A stretch of DNA of 64,000 nt, taken from Clostridium aciditolerans. Its GTDB lineage: Bacteria; Bacillota; Clostridia; Clostridiales; Clostridiaceae. Made by a program: the position numbers and the translations under genes. Shown here piece by piece: positions 27,059 to 35,806 of the stretch. The first letter of the stretch is position 1; each line of letters begins with the position of its first letter. Where the stretch lies: contig NZ_JAEEGB010000003.1 of assembly GCF_016316925.1 (NCBI RefSeq), positions 36,042-100,041 on the forward strand, written 5' to 3'. The notes below the pieces were generated by a model. It was not told where the DNA came from, made no database searches, and was given only the letters and a program-made list of their open reading frames with translations.

Positions 27059-27862
27059 ATGAATGAAATAAATTCATTAAAAAGCAAAACATATGATGGC
27101 AAAGTGAAAATAGAAATGGAGAATTTAGCTAAGAAGTTTAAAGTAAAGAAATCTGAAGTAGTTGCATTTCAAAATGTAGACTTAACAATAAGAGAAGGGG
27201 AATTCTGGTGTTTTGTAGGACCTAGTGGATGTGGAAAAACAACTCTTCTTAGAGTACTTGCTGGACTTGAAATGCCAACATCAGGGGTACTAGAGATTAC
27301 TCACAATAATAAAAGTAACCCACTAAATTCTATGGTCTTTCAGGAACATGCAATTTTCCCTTGGATGAATGTTTGGGACAATATAGCATATGGTTTGAAA
27401 AATAGAAGATTGCCATCAAATAAAATTAAAGAAGTAGTAGATGAATTTGTAATAAAAACTGGACTAGAGAAATTTGCAAAGGCATTTCCACATCAATTAT
27501 CTGGTGGTATGAAACAGAGAGTAAGTATTGCCAGGGCTTTTGCTAACGATCCGGAGATACTGCTTATGGATGAGCCTTTTGCATCCTTAGATGAGCAAAA
27601 TCGTATAATTTTACAACAAGAACTGCTTCAAATATGGGAAAGTAATAGGAAAACTGTTGTATTTATTACCCATAGCATTGATGAGGCAATTTTTCTGTCT
27701 GATCATATTATGCTTATGTCTGGGCATCCCGGTGGAGTAAAAGATGTATTTGAGGTAAATATGCCTAGACCTAGAGATATGTCAGAAATGAGAAAGAAGC
27801 CAGAGTTTAATGAACTTTTTATAAAGATATGGTCGCAGCTGAAAGATGAGGTAAAAAGGTAG
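27059..27862 (+). CDS. ABC transporter ATP-binding protein (SsuB/TauB-like)
   Basis: About 267 residues. I prefer the ATG at 27059, where GAGG has proper spacing; an ATG at 27050 is also possible. Walker A is GPSGCGKTTLL, the Q-loop FQEHAIFPWMNVWDN, signature LSGGMKQRVSIARA, and Walker B ILLMDEPFASLD, followed by the H-loop THSIDEA. This set matches the nitrate/sulfonate/taurine importer ATPases. It powers the preceding permease. Confidence 0.9.
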   Translation: MNEINSLKSKTYDGKVKIEMENLAKKFKVKKSEVVAFQNVDLTIREGEFWCFVGPSGCGKTTLLRVLAGLEMPTSGVLEITHNNKSNPLNSMVFQEHAIFPWMNVWDNIAYGLKNRRLPSNKIKEVVDEFVIKTGLEKFAKAFPHQLSGGMKQRVSIARAFANDPEILLMDEPFASLDEQNRIILQQELLQIWESNRKTVVFITHSIDEAIFLSDHIMLMSGHPGGVKDVFEVNMPRPRDMSEMRKKPEFNELFIKIWSQLKDEVKR

Positions 27863-27876
27863 AAAAATCAATATTT

Positions 27877-27906
27877 AAGGGGACGTATTGTATTCGCCCC
27901 CTTATT
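27877..27906 (+). terminator. Probable terminator of the NitT/TauT-type operon
   Basis: Stem AAGGGG / CCCCTT with some inner pairing and a short T-rich tail. Confidence 0.55.
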
Positions 27907-28143
27907 TAATTTCGCAAGAAAATCATGTATTAATAGTTAAGGTGCTGAATAATATTTTAAATATACGTTAATATTAAGAAATTCTTTATTTTGTTTATTG
28001 CAGAAAAGCTATATTTATGATATAAACTATTAGTGGGTATCTAAATAATTGAAATTTTACTAAAGTGATGTCTTCATATTTTGAGGTTTTAATTTATGAA
28101 GCTTTAGATAACGTATACATATTATGGAGTTGGGGGGATAACT

Positions 28144-28653
28144 ATGCTAACCTATATGTTTATTTTTTTTGCTAAAATTATTGAAGTATCACTTATGACT
28201 ATAAGAACCGTTCTTATAACAAGAGGAGAAAAACTTTATGGCTCACTGATAGGATTTATTGAAGTATCTATATGGCTTTATGTAATAGGTAAAGTACTTG
28301 TAAATATTGACAAGGATCCTATTAAGATGGTAGTATATGCCTTAGGATTTACTTGTGGAAACTATATTGGATGTATATTAGAAGAAAAACTTGCATTAGG
28401 AATAGTGACTATTAATTTAATTTCCTCTGAAGAGGATGGTAAAAAGCTAGCTGAGCTACTAAGAGAGCAGCAGGTTGGTGTTACCGTGGTAGAAGCTGAA
28501 GGATTAAAAGAAGATAAAAAAATGCTTATAGCCCATGTTAAAAGAAAGAGAAAAAATGAAATACTAAGAATTATAGAAAATTCTGATATAAAAGCTGTAA
28601 TTTCAATAGTTGATACTAAAACTGTGTACGGAGGATATGGAATTAAAAAATAA
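28144..28653 (+). CDS. UPF0316 family membrane protein (DUF5698 and DUF2179)
   Basis: A 169-residue protein. Residues 1 to about 85 hold three membrane segments (MLTYMFIFFAKIIEVSLMTI, YGSLIGFIEVSIWLYVIGKV, YALGFTCGNYIGCILEEKLA) as in DUF5698. Residues about 95-165 form a DUF2179-type cytoplasmic domain (GKKLAELLREQQVGVTVVEA, IKAVISIVDTKTVYGGYGIK). Function unknown. A GGGGGG ribosome-binding site precedes the ATG. It stands alone between two A+T-rich gaps. Confidence 0.88.
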   Translation: MLTYMFIFFAKIIEVSLMTIRTVLITRGEKLYGSLIGFIEVSIWLYVIGKVLVNIDKDPIKMVVYALGFTCGNYIGCILEEKLALGIVTINLISSEEDGKKLAELLREQQVGVTVVEAEGLKEDKKMLIAHVKRKRKNEILRIIENSDIKAVISIVDTKTVYGGYGIKK

Positions 28654-28777
28654 TTTTAAAACAATTATAAAGTTTGTTAAAGTTTTACACGAAAACTATA
28701 ATTAGTAATTTAACATAAGAATAATTAGTTTTAAAGTTATTTTACTTGAAACTATAATAAAGGAGAAGTATCTTAAC

Positions 28778-29149
28778 ATGGGAGTATTAATAGTTGATGA
28801 TTCTAAATTTATGAGAAGCATAATAATAGGAATATTTAATAAACATAATATAGAGATTGCAGGGGAAGCAGGAAACGGCAGAGAGGCTATAATTAAATAT
28901 CAAAGTTTGATGCCAGATGTAGTTACAATGGATTTAACCATGGCTGAAATGAGTGGTTTAGAAGCGGTAAAGGAAATAATGAAAATAGACTCCAATGCCT
29001 ACATAATTGTGTGTTCAGCTATGGGGCAGCAGGCAATTGTAAGGGAAGCAATTGATGCAGGGGCTAGAGGATTTGTAGTAAAGCCTTTTGATGAAGAGGA
29101 TTTAATAAAGGAAGTAAAAAAAGCATTAAAAGCAAAAAATAAAAAATAA
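28778..29149 (+). CDS. Single-domain CheY-like response regulator
   Basis: A 123-residue stand-alone receiver domain: acidic pair in LIVDDSKFMRS, phospho-acceptor Asp in PDVVTMDLTMAEMSG (about residue 49), Ser/Thr switch in IIVCSAMGQQAIV, and Lys in GFVVKPFDEEDL. There is no output domain, so it resembles CheY and likely acts by protein contact, for example at the flagellar motor or with a chemoreceptor pathway. No histidine kinase is adjacent. A terminator follows at once. Confidence 0.9.
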   Translation: MGVLIVDDSKFMRSIIIGIFNKHNIEIAGEAGNGREAIIKYQSLMPDVVTMDLTMAEMSGLEAVKEIMKIDSNAYIIVCSAMGQQAIVREAIDAGARGFVVKPFDEEDLIKEVKKALKAKNKK

Positions 29150-29153
29150 TAAG

Positions 29154-29178
29154 AAGACTGCGCATTATGCGCAGTCTT
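29154..29178. terminator. Bidirectional terminator between convergent genes
   Basis: Stem AAGACTGCGC / GCGCAGTCTT with a 5-base loop, overlapping the last codons of the minus-strand gene. Confidence 0.85.
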
Positions 29179-29842
29179 CATCGTTAAAAAGCGGCTTTTG
29201 TGCTTTAAAATTTACATTTCTCATTTTACAAAAAACATTATGACAATGTTCACAACTATGGTCTTTTTCATTATATGCTATTTGTGAGTCAGCACCGTAT
29301 ATATAAGACATTGATTTTGCAGGATACAACATACAATCATTAACAACTCTTACACTATGAATATCATCATTTTTAAACATATTTACAATTTCTTTTTGAT
29401 ATTCTAAATCAATTTCACCGTCACCAGGAGCAATTTTACAGGTAAGCCCTAACCCAAGCTCATGTGAATCTGCACATATTTCATTAAATAAGTCAGAACT
29501 CACATGAAATAGATATGAGCTTGCCATGGTATCTAATAGAATTGCTTCAAAAAATTTTCCTTCTTCAAAAAGACTTTCAACTTTTTTGCAAGATTCATCT
29601 CCTATTGTTACGAGACAATATACTATATTATTGCATTTCTTTAAAGAATATAAATCTAAGTTATTCGGTTTTTTATCTATTTTATACATTCCTAAAGGAG
29701 TAGAACATTCTATAAGGTAGTAGAATAAATCATCGTACATTTTGCTTAATTCCTCGTACGGAGGTGTCTGGCAGTAAGATTGAACTGTTTCTATAATCTT
29801 CTCTTTATTTAATTTTATTTTGAAATCAGATACTACTTTCAT
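29165..29842 (-). CDS. Methionine synthase activation domain-like protein
   Basis: About 225 residues, starting at the ATG behind CGAGGTGGGG. Features resembling the reactivation domain of cobalamin-dependent methionine synthase: CKIAPGDGEIDLEYQKEIV (like the SPGYGD segment) and NDCMLYPAKSMSYIYG (like the MxPxxSVSG segment). A C-terminal Cys cluster follows (DHSCEHCHNVFCKMRN). In MetH this domain binds SAM to remethylate inactive cob(II)alamin. A stand-alone version may reactivate a split MetH or another corrinoid protein; the Cys cluster could hold a metal. That role is inference. Confidence 0.7.
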   Translation of the reverse strand: MKVVSDFKIKLNKEKIIETVQSYCQTPPYEELSKMYDDLFYYLIECSTPLGMYKIDKKPNNLDLYSLKKCNNIVYCLVTIGDESCKKVESLFEEGKFFEAILLDTMASSYLFHVSSDLFNEICADSHELGLGLTCKIAPGDGEIDLEYQKEIVNMFKNDDIHSVRVVNDCMLYPAKSMSYIYGADSQIAYNEKDHSCEHCHNVFCKMRNVNFKAQKPLFNDEDCA

Positions 29843-30152
29843 TGGCCCCACCTCGTATTTATACAAAATTTTATTTATAAATATATTATAATAGAACATA
29901 AAGAAAATTGCAAGTTATATAACGTATTATTTCAAAAAATATTAAAAAACATTGGATTAAAAGCCATTTTCAGTGCCAATAAGGTTCAAAATGGACCTTA
30001 TCTTGCAAAATTCATGAATACAAAAGTTCTGTATCAATCATACCAATTCATAAGTATTCATAATTATATAAAATTTTTTATATAACAAAAATCTTTCATT
30101 TAATTAGAAGATGTGCAATAATAGTTAAGGGGATTAAAAGGAGATGATAAAC
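29843..30152. other. Divergent intergenic region
   Basis: About 300 A+T-rich bases that should hold promoters for both flanking genes. Only a short hairpin, AAGGT / ACCTT at 29981-29999, stands out. Confidence 0.4.
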
Positions 30153-31091
30153 ATGGTTATAGTAAATGCACTAGGCAGCGTACTAAGTATTGTAGCTATG
30201 ATTACTGTAGGATATATACTAACCTCCAAAGGTTGGTTAGATGAAAAAACATCAAAGGTCTTTTCAAAATTGGTATGTAATATATCTCTCCCGTGCCTTA
30301 TGATATCTGATTTGATGGGAAACTTTGATAGAAACAAATTAAATAATTTAGGTAAAGGTTTGATTATTCCTTTCCTTTCCATAGCATTATGCTATTTGTT
30401 AGCAATAATTGTATCTAAAATTATTAAAGTTGATAAACATAAAGTTGGAACTTTTAGATCCATGTTTTTTGTATCTAATTCTATATTTATAGGACTTCCT
30501 GTAAATCTTGCATTATTTGGATCACAAAGTATACCCTATGTTTTACTCTATTATATTGCTAACACCAGCTTTTTCTGGACAATTGGAGCTTATGGCATAA
30601 GTACGGATGGACAGTCTAAAAAAAATAGTATATTTTCGAAAGAAACCTTTAAAAGAATAGTATCCCCACCATTAATGGGCTTTGTTATAGCCATAATACT
30701 TATAATGTTAAATATTCAGATTCCAAAGTTCATTATGGATACTTGTAAATATTTTGGTAATTTAACAACACCTTTATCAATGCTGTTTATTGGTATAACA
30801 ATATACTCTGTGGATATAAGCGAAATAAAAATGGATATAGACATGATAGCTATACTTTTTGGAAGATTTCTTATATCACCTATATTGGTCTTTATTATGG
30901 CTCATTACTTCCCAATACCAGAGCTCATGAAGAAAGTTTTTGTTGTACAAGCAGCTATGCCTGTGATGACCAATACAGCAATAGTTGCAAGAACTTACGG
31001 TGCAGATCATAAATATGCAACAGTGATGACAGTAGTAACTACTATATCAAGTTTAATATTTATACCAATATATATGGCACTATTAGGATAA
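30153..31091 (+). CDS. AEC (auxin efflux carrier) family transporter
   Basis: About 312 residues with roughly ten membrane segments. The ATG at 30153 is chosen because AAAAGGAG lies 9 bases upstream; an ATG three codons earlier overlaps that spacing. Family features include the Asn/Pro-rich break VCNISLPCLMISDLMGNF, FVSNSIFIGLPVNLALFG, and a C-terminal VVQAAMPVMTNTAIVARTYG. AEC members in bacteria carry dicarboxylates such as malate; substrate not determinable here. Followed by a strong terminator. Confidence 0.88.
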   Translation: MVIVNALGSVLSIVAMITVGYILTSKGWLDEKTSKVFSKLVCNISLPCLMISDLMGNFDRNKLNNLGKGLIIPFLSIALCYLLAIIVSKIIKVDKHKVGTFRSMFFVSNSIFIGLPVNLALFGSQSIPYVLLYYIANTSFFWTIGAYGISTDGQSKKNSIFSKETFKRIVSPPLMGFVIAIILIMLNIQIPKFIMDTCKYFGNLTTPLSMLFIGITIYSVDISEIKMDIDMIAILFGRFLISPILVFIMAHYFPIPELMKKVFVVQAAMPVMTNTAIVARTYGADHKYATVMTVVTTISSLIFIPIYMALLG

Positions 31092-31102
31092 TGCCAATTT
31101 TA

Positions 31103-31157
31103 AAAAGCTAATTCTAATTAAACTCATGGTAGAGTATAATTAGAATTAGCTTTTTTA
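31103..31157 (+). terminator. Terminator of the AEC transporter gene
   Basis: Stem AAAAAGCTAATTCTAA / TTAGAATTAGCTTTTTT. Confidence 0.85.
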
Positions 31158-31262
31158 TGTTTATAATTTATTAAATTCTAAAAGAAAAAACAAGTAAAGA
31201 TAAGCTGTAGATGAAAATTCCATATGCAAAAAATACATAAAAAAGCCTGTGTTAGTATTGTT

Positions 31263-31658
31263 TTATATATTTTTTTGAATATTATCAGCAATTACACTTT
31301 TAATTTTATCCTTTATGTACTGATTTCTATAAATAATGTCAGAATTAAACTTACACTTATTAACTATTGCCATAAAGGTTATACTTTTATTTGATCTTAA
31401 CAGGCCAGCAACAGCTCTATCTATTTTTTGATTTATAACATGTATTTCTTTATAATGTACCATTTTATGCAATATATAATTTCTTAACTCAGGGTACCGT
31501 CTTATTACAAAGCGAGTTACACCTGACTTTTCTGCAACAATAGCAAATACTAATCTTTCTTTATTATAAATCATGTTTTGTATAACATTATCAATGTCAT
31601 TTTTATATTCTTCTATATCTTTATAAAAGGTTTTCGTAGTACTTAAACAATTTTCCAT
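31263..31658 (-). CDS. Hypothetical protein with two TnpC/DUF6262-like helix-turn-helix segments
   Basis: A 131-residue basic protein. Two halves show the same layout: ERLVFAIVAEKSGVTRFVIR followed by RYPELRNYI, and KSITFMAIVNKCKFNSDIIY followed by RNQYIKDKI. This pattern is like the DNA-binding segment of Tn554-type TnpC (DUF6262) and some TetR-like folds. No transposase genes accompany it, so it is either an orphan remnant or a small DNA-binding protein. AAGGAG precedes the ATG. Confidence 0.5.
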   Translation of the reverse strand: MENCLSTTKTFYKDIEEYKNDIDNVIQNMIYNKERLVFAIVAEKSGVTRFVIRRYPELRNYILHKMVHYKEIHVINQKIDRAVAGLLRSNKSITFMAIVNKCKFNSDIIYRNQYIKDKIKSVIADNIQKNI

Positions 31659-31829
31659 GTTTAATCTCCTTATTCGACGATATTTACAATATAATGATAT
31701 AACATTATAGTAATATTGTAAATTTATATATTCTTCAAAATAGGCATTTATGTCTAATTATGACAATTTATATATGTTATATAATATGTATTATAATTTT
31801 ATTAGCTACACCATGATATAAAAATAATA

Positions 31830-31866
31830 AGCGTTGATGTATAAAATAATAAAATACACCAACGCT
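31830..31866 (-). terminator. Terminator after the 50-residue protein gene
   Basis: Stem AGCGTTGATGTAT / ATACACCAACGCT (one bulge) with A+T-rich flanks. Confidence 0.8.
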
Positions 31867-31903
31867 TTTATCCTCTTTATGTAAGCATTTTATATAAGTA
31901 GTG

Positions 31904-32056
31904 TTATTTCTCATCAATGGTATTTTTAGCAGTTGAAGTCCATTGGTTATCGGTAGCAGTTTTATCTTTTTTATTTGTAGAGTTTGACTCTTCAAGAGAT
32001 TTTTCAGGTAATGAAGCCCATTGATTATCAGTGTCGGTTTTAAGTTTTTTGTCCAT
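31904..32056 (-). CDS. Tiny protein with an internal DNQW duplication
   Basis: A 50-residue hydrophilic protein with a strong GGAGGG ribosome-binding site, 9 bases before the ATG. It consists of two similar halves: KTDTDNQWASLPEKSLEE and KTATDNQWTSTAKNTIDEK. No signal peptide, Cys or hydrophobic segment. It lies 56 bases downstream of the DUF421 gene on the same strand and ends before a terminator, so it is probably cotranscribed. I do not recognise the family. Its small, charged make-up would suit a spore-associated or accessory peptide, but that is a guess. Confidence 0.65.
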   Translation of the reverse strand: MDKKLKTDTDNQWASLPEKSLEESNSTNKKDKTATDNQWTSTAKNTIDEK

Positions 32057-32112
32057 TATAAAACCCTCCTTTCGCCTGTAACTATATTTTTGGCCAAATA
32101 AAGCAATTAATT

Positions 32113-32793
32113 CTATGAAATATTTTCATAATATATCTTGCCATTGGTAGATAGTGCAGCAAAAGCCACTTTATTTATATTTTTAATTCCTTTTCTATTT
32201 AGTTCGCTATAGAGCCAATTTTCACTTTTATTAAGATATATCAGATTTTTTTCTATAATTTTGCCATCTAAAACTAGTTCAATTGCCGAGCCTTCATATT
32301 TAGTTGGCATATTAAGATCTTGAGGCGTCAGCGGGCGGTTTTGTGATTTTAATTGAACACTTAACTTACCACTAGGTTCAAGGATAGCTAATTCAACCTG
32401 ATTTATGTCAAAGATCTTTTCTTGTCTCAATTGCTGACTTAAATATTCATAAGAGAAATTTAAACTAGCTAAGTTATTTTTTAAAATCTTTCCATTTTTA
32501 ATTAAAATCGTTGATTCACCAGCAAAAATTTTACGGATGCATTTGTATTTAAAAGATAAATAAGATATCGCCATTACTATTAATGGTATAAGGACCATAC
32601 AAAGAATAAAGTTTAAAATATGTACCTTTAAGTTAAAAGCTAGGTTACCTGCTACTGTTCCAAGAGTAACAGCGGCAACATAATCAAAATATGTTAGTTT
32701 AGATAAAGTTCTTTTGCTTAAAAATCTGGTAGAGCCTAAAAGCATTATTAGAGCTAAAAATACTCTCAGAATTATTTCAAAAGGTTCAAACAA
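32113..32793 (-). CDS. DUF421 (YetF-like) membrane protein
   Basis: A 226-residue protein with three membrane segments in the first ~85 residues (IILRVFLALIMLLGS, YVAAVTLGTVAGNLAFNL, LNFILCMVLIPLIVMAISYL). A cytoplasmic DUF421 domain follows with two repeated beta-rich motifs (ESTILIKNGKILKNNL, VELAILEPSGKLSV), and FAALSTNGKIYYE lies at the end. YetF-type proteins occur in spore formers and may affect germination when joined to SpoVA operons; this one is solitary except for the tiny downstream protein. A GGAGGTG ribosome-binding site precedes the ATG. Confidence 0.9.
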   Translation of the reverse strand: MFEPFEIILRVFLALIMLLGSTRFLSKRTLSKLTYFDYVAAVTLGTVAGNLAFNLKVHILNFILCMVLIPLIVMAISYLSFKYKCIRKIFAGESTILIKNGKILKNNLASLNFSYEYLSQQLRQEKIFDINQVELAILEPSGKLSVQLKSQNRPLTPQDLNMPTKYEGSAIELVLDGKIIEKNLIYLNKSENWLYSELNRKGIKNINKVAFAALSTNGKIYYENIS

Positions 32794-33040
32794 GAAATGT
32801 CACCTCCAAAGCTGTGTTCTGTTTGTAAGGCATATGTAATTTACAGAGCATAAATGCTATTCATGTTTTTATTATCTGCTAGAAACTTAAATTTAATTCT
32901 TTCACTAGTATGATGTTTTCATAATCATACTCAAATAATTTCAAATATACATTTGTTTTTAATATAAAGGCTATATTTTTAAATTTCTTAATGATAACAT
33001 GTAGGTTATAAGTTATTTATGTTTTCAGGAGGAACGATAA

Positions 33041-33676
33041 TTGAAGTCAGAATATGAAGTAAAGAGAGTAACAAAATTGTATGACAGTTGTGATAAGTGT
33101 GGCCTTCCAACAATAAATTGTATATGCAATAAAGTAAATAAGATAAAGTCTCAATCAAAAATTTTAATTTTATCAACAGAAAGAGAATTTTATAGGCCAT
33201 CGAATACCGCAAGATTATTGAAGTTAATTAATTCAGATTCCACTGAAATTTTTCTTTGGGAGAGGACGAAAAAGCCAGAAAAATTGATTGAATACATAAA
33301 GGATGATAGATATTCAACTTTTTTATTATTTCCAGCAGAAGATGAAGAATCAAAGAAAAGAAAAATAGAATATCTTGATACTGATAAAATTCCTGCTTTT
33401 ATTATTATAGATGGAACATGGAAAGAGGCTAGAAAAATATTTAGAAAAAGTGACTATTTAAAAGAGTTGCCTATAATATCATTAGAATTAAATTATAGAT
33501 CTGAATTTAATATAAGAAAAGGAAATGCTGAAGGAAATTTATGTACAGTAGAAACCGCTATAGAAGTACTTAAATTAAATGGAGAAACTGAAAATTCTTT
33601 GGCAGTTAAAGATTTATATAAATTATTTTTAAGAAGTTTTAAAGCAGGTATAAGTGGACATAAGTTAAAAGAATAA
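33041..33676 (+). CDS. DTW-domain tRNA aminocarboxypropyltransferase-like protein
   Basis: A 211-residue protein from a TTG start 8 bases after AGGAGG. It has the N-terminal Cys cluster CDKCGLPTINCIC, SPOUT-like core segments, the DGTW motif (IIIDGTWKEARKIFRKS; the family's DTW motif with a Gly inserted as usual), and EGNLCTVETAIEVL. DTW proteins such as TapT install the acp3U modification on tRNA. The gene is isolated between unrelated genes. Confidence 0.85.
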   Translation: MKSEYEVKRVTKLYDSCDKCGLPTINCICNKVNKIKSQSKILILSTEREFYRPSNTARLLKLINSDSTEIFLWERTKKPEKLIEYIKDDRYSTFLLFPAEDEESKKRKIEYLDTDKIPAFIIIDGTWKEARKIFRKSDYLKELPIISLELNYRSEFNIRKGNAEGNLCTVETAIEVLKLNGETENSLAVKDLYKLFLRSFKAGISGHKLKE

Positions 33677-33707
33677 ATTGAAAAATTTTCAAAGGAGAGG
33701 GAGCTTT

Positions 33708-34439
33708 CTACCCCCTCAAAAGTTGTGGTTTCAATATATTGCTTAATTCAGAAAGTGGAATCCTTATTACTGGTATTTCCGATGCTGCTGGAGCAATTTC
33801 ATTAAATCTAAAAAATATAACTAAATTGTTATTATCTAAGTAATATGGCTGATCTTCTGCAATTCCCTTAAATTGTTTGCTAGATATTGAAGGATATAGT
33901 TGTTTATTTTCATTAATCTTTTCAGTGATTAGCTTATTTAGTGTACCTTTGTAGTCTACACCTTGTTTAAATAGGCTTCTAAGAGGCATGGATTCACCAG
34001 AGCTAAGATCATAATTATAAGTTGTTCTTATATAACTATTCCTTCCGCCAATATACTGCTGATAAATTATTGAGATACTTAAAATATCATTTTTATTATA
34101 AGTTACTAAGTAAGTATTAGAGATCTCAAAAGGAGTAAAAGGTTTACCTTGCTTTATCAAATTTTTGCTATATTCATTTGCGGCAGTTTCCATCTGGCTT
34201 TTAAATTCTAATATATCGCTTTTTATATTGTCATTTATATGCTGAAGAACTCTAGGATTAATTTGTCCTTGAAATACAGGTATCTGCAGTGACTCGTGTA
34301 TTTTGCTATTTTCACTGGATATATTTTTAGTACTTACTGTTAGAGCATTTCTATTAGATACATTACGATTTTTTACATAGTAAGTACTATACTCTTGAAA
34401 TGGACAAAATGTATAATGTGATTTAAAAGGGCATAGCAT
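33708..34439 (-). CDS. DUF3298/DUF4163 protein
   Basis: A 243-residue protein with PVFQGQINPRVLQHINDNIK (DUF4163 part, about residues 50-130) and a C-terminal DUF3298 part with LPLRSLFKQGVDY-like and YYLDNNNLVIFFRFNEIAPA segments. Such domains occur in RsiV-type anti-sigma factors and secreted proteins. This one lacks a clear signal peptide or membrane anchor; the N-terminus is Cys/aromatic-rich (MLCPFKSHYTFCPFQEY). A good ribosome-binding site (GGAGGT) lies upstream. Its localisation is therefore uncertain. Confidence 0.8.
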   Translation of the reverse strand: MLCPFKSHYTFCPFQEYSTYYVKNRNVSNRNALTVSTKNISSENSKIHESLQIPVFQGQINPRVLQHINDNIKSDILEFKSQMETAANEYSKNLIKQGKPFTPFEISNTYLVTYNKNDILSISIIYQQYIGGRNSYIRTTYNYDLSSGESMPLRSLFKQGVDYKGTLNKLITEKINENKQLYPSISSKQFKGIAEDQPYYLDNNNLVIFFRFNEIAPAASEIPVIRIPLSELSNILKPQLLRG

Positions 34440-34467
34440 AATATATACCTCCTCTATACTCTATATA

Positions 34468-34726
34468 GATATCCAATTTGGGTGCTTGATTTATTAGCGG
34501 TATTCATAGGGGTACCTCTTCTGTACTGTTAATAATTTTAGTTATCTCTAGGGCTCGCTGCTAAGAACCTCAACAATCTTAAATAAACTCGCTGTGCTCA
34601 AACAGTATTTAAGATTGTAGATGTTCTAAATCAGCTTCGCCAAGAGCTAATATAAAATCATTAAATGTACTGCCAGATGTACCCCTATGAATACCTTTAT
34701 TAAGTCAATTATCGAAATTGGATATC
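34468..34726. repeat. 259-bp palindromic element (MITE-like) in a divergent intergenic region
   Basis: The outer arms GATATCCAATTT and AAATTGGATATC bracket a long imperfect inverted repeat. The next pair, GGTATTCATAGGGGTAC / GTACCCCTATGAATACC, is perfect, and the centre is ACAATCTTAAAT / ATTTAAGATTGT around a loop with CTCGCTGTGCTC. Pairing covers most of the length, so the single strand could fold into one long hairpin. No open frame inside. It looks like a miniature transposable element or a dispersed structured repeat; no target duplication is obvious. Confidence 0.7.
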
Positions 34727-34823
34727 CATAGGTGTACTAGGCTGAAAGTTAACTTTCCAGTTAGTTTCCCTATACTTATTAGAGTATGTTAGCATTTTTA
34801 AAAAGTTACGGTTGTAGAATAAT

Positions 34824-34862
34824 AATAAGCAGTTAAGTATTTTGTATACTTAACTGCTTATT
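34824..34862. terminator. Perfect 17-bp hairpin downstream of the palindromic element
   Basis: AATAAGCAGTTAAGTAT / ATACTTAACTGCTTATT with a 5-base loop. It resembles a terminator but no gene ends here, so it could belong to a transcript from the palindromic element or be a regulatory site. Confidence 0.5.
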
Positions 34863-34989
34863 AAATTTAGATTTAATGGTTGCCCTAAGCTACATTTCAC
34901 ATATATTTTTGGTAGTTGTTTACACTATCTATTATAAGAACTTAATATGAGAAGCTATATAAAATAATGTATATATGGAGCGTAAAAGT

Positions 34990-35628
34990 ATGAATAGGTA
35001 TGAAGAAAATAATAAATTGAATAGAGCACACGTTATCTTATTAATGCTATTTTTTGCAGCACTAATTTTATCACTTATTAAACCTAAAAGCTATCTTACA
35101 TGGATTTTAGAGGCTTTCCCAATATTTATAGGAATTTTAATATTAATATTTACTTATAAAAAGTTCCAATTTACGACTTTTGTCTATGCACTTATTTTAA
35201 TTCAAATAATCTTAATACTGATTGGAGCTCATTATACTTATGGTGAGGTACCGTTATTTAACTGGATAAAGAAAGCATATGGATTAAACAGAAATCATTA
35301 TGATAGGCTTGTACACTTTATTCAAGGTTTTATATCTGCTTTTATTGTAAGGGAACTATTAGTACGAAAGTTGAAGCTTAAGAAAGGCATAATATTATCT
35401 CTTTTAGTTATTTGTATTTGTTTATCATTAAGTGCTTTTTATGAACTGGCAGAATGGGGAGTAGCTATGATAGCAGGAGAAAAGGCTAATGACTTTTTAG
35501 GATTTCAAGGGGATATATGGGATACCCAGTGGGATATGTTTTGGGGGTTAATAGGTTCTATAATCTCTGTATCTAATTTTTATAAAATTCATGATAGGTA
35601 CATAGATAGATTAGAAAAGCACCATTAA
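34990..35628 (+). CDS. DUF2238 (YjdF-like) membrane protein
   Basis: About 212 residues, taken from the ATG with GGAG at proper spacing; the frame is open from an ATG five codons earlier. About six membrane segments are present, with the conserved YGEVPLFNWIKKAYGLNRNH, DRLVHFIQGF, ALYELAEW-like (AFYELAEWG), and GFQGDIWDTQWDMFWGLIGS motifs of the family. Function unknown; the conserved His, Glu and Asp residues inside membrane segments hint at ion or metal handling. Confidence 0.88.
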   Translation: MNRYEENNKLNRAHVILLMLFFAALILSLIKPKSYLTWILEAFPIFIGILILIFTYKKFQFTTFVYALILIQIILILIGAHYTYGEVPLFNWIKKAYGLNRNHYDRLVHFIQGFISAFIVRELLVRKLKLKKGIILSLLVICICLSLSAFYELAEWGVAMIAGEKANDFLGFQGDIWDTQWDMFWGLIGSIISVSNFYKIHDRYIDRLEKHH

Positions 35629-35806
35629 GAAGAAAAAATATAAAAAGGTTTTAGGAATTTCATGTAGAATATTTAAATACTGCTTTTATTTCTAGTAAAA
35701 GAGTATTATAACTATTGACTTTGGGAAAACATGGTAATAAAATATGTTTATGAATCAATGCTTCAAAAAATTATTGCACTATGAATCCAGCATTGGGGGA
35801 AAGCAA

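Noticed and set aside
31777-31995. A 72-codon minus-strand frame
   Set aside because: It overlaps the better supported 50-residue gene and its terminator, lacks a ribosome-binding site and ends in low-complexity sequence.
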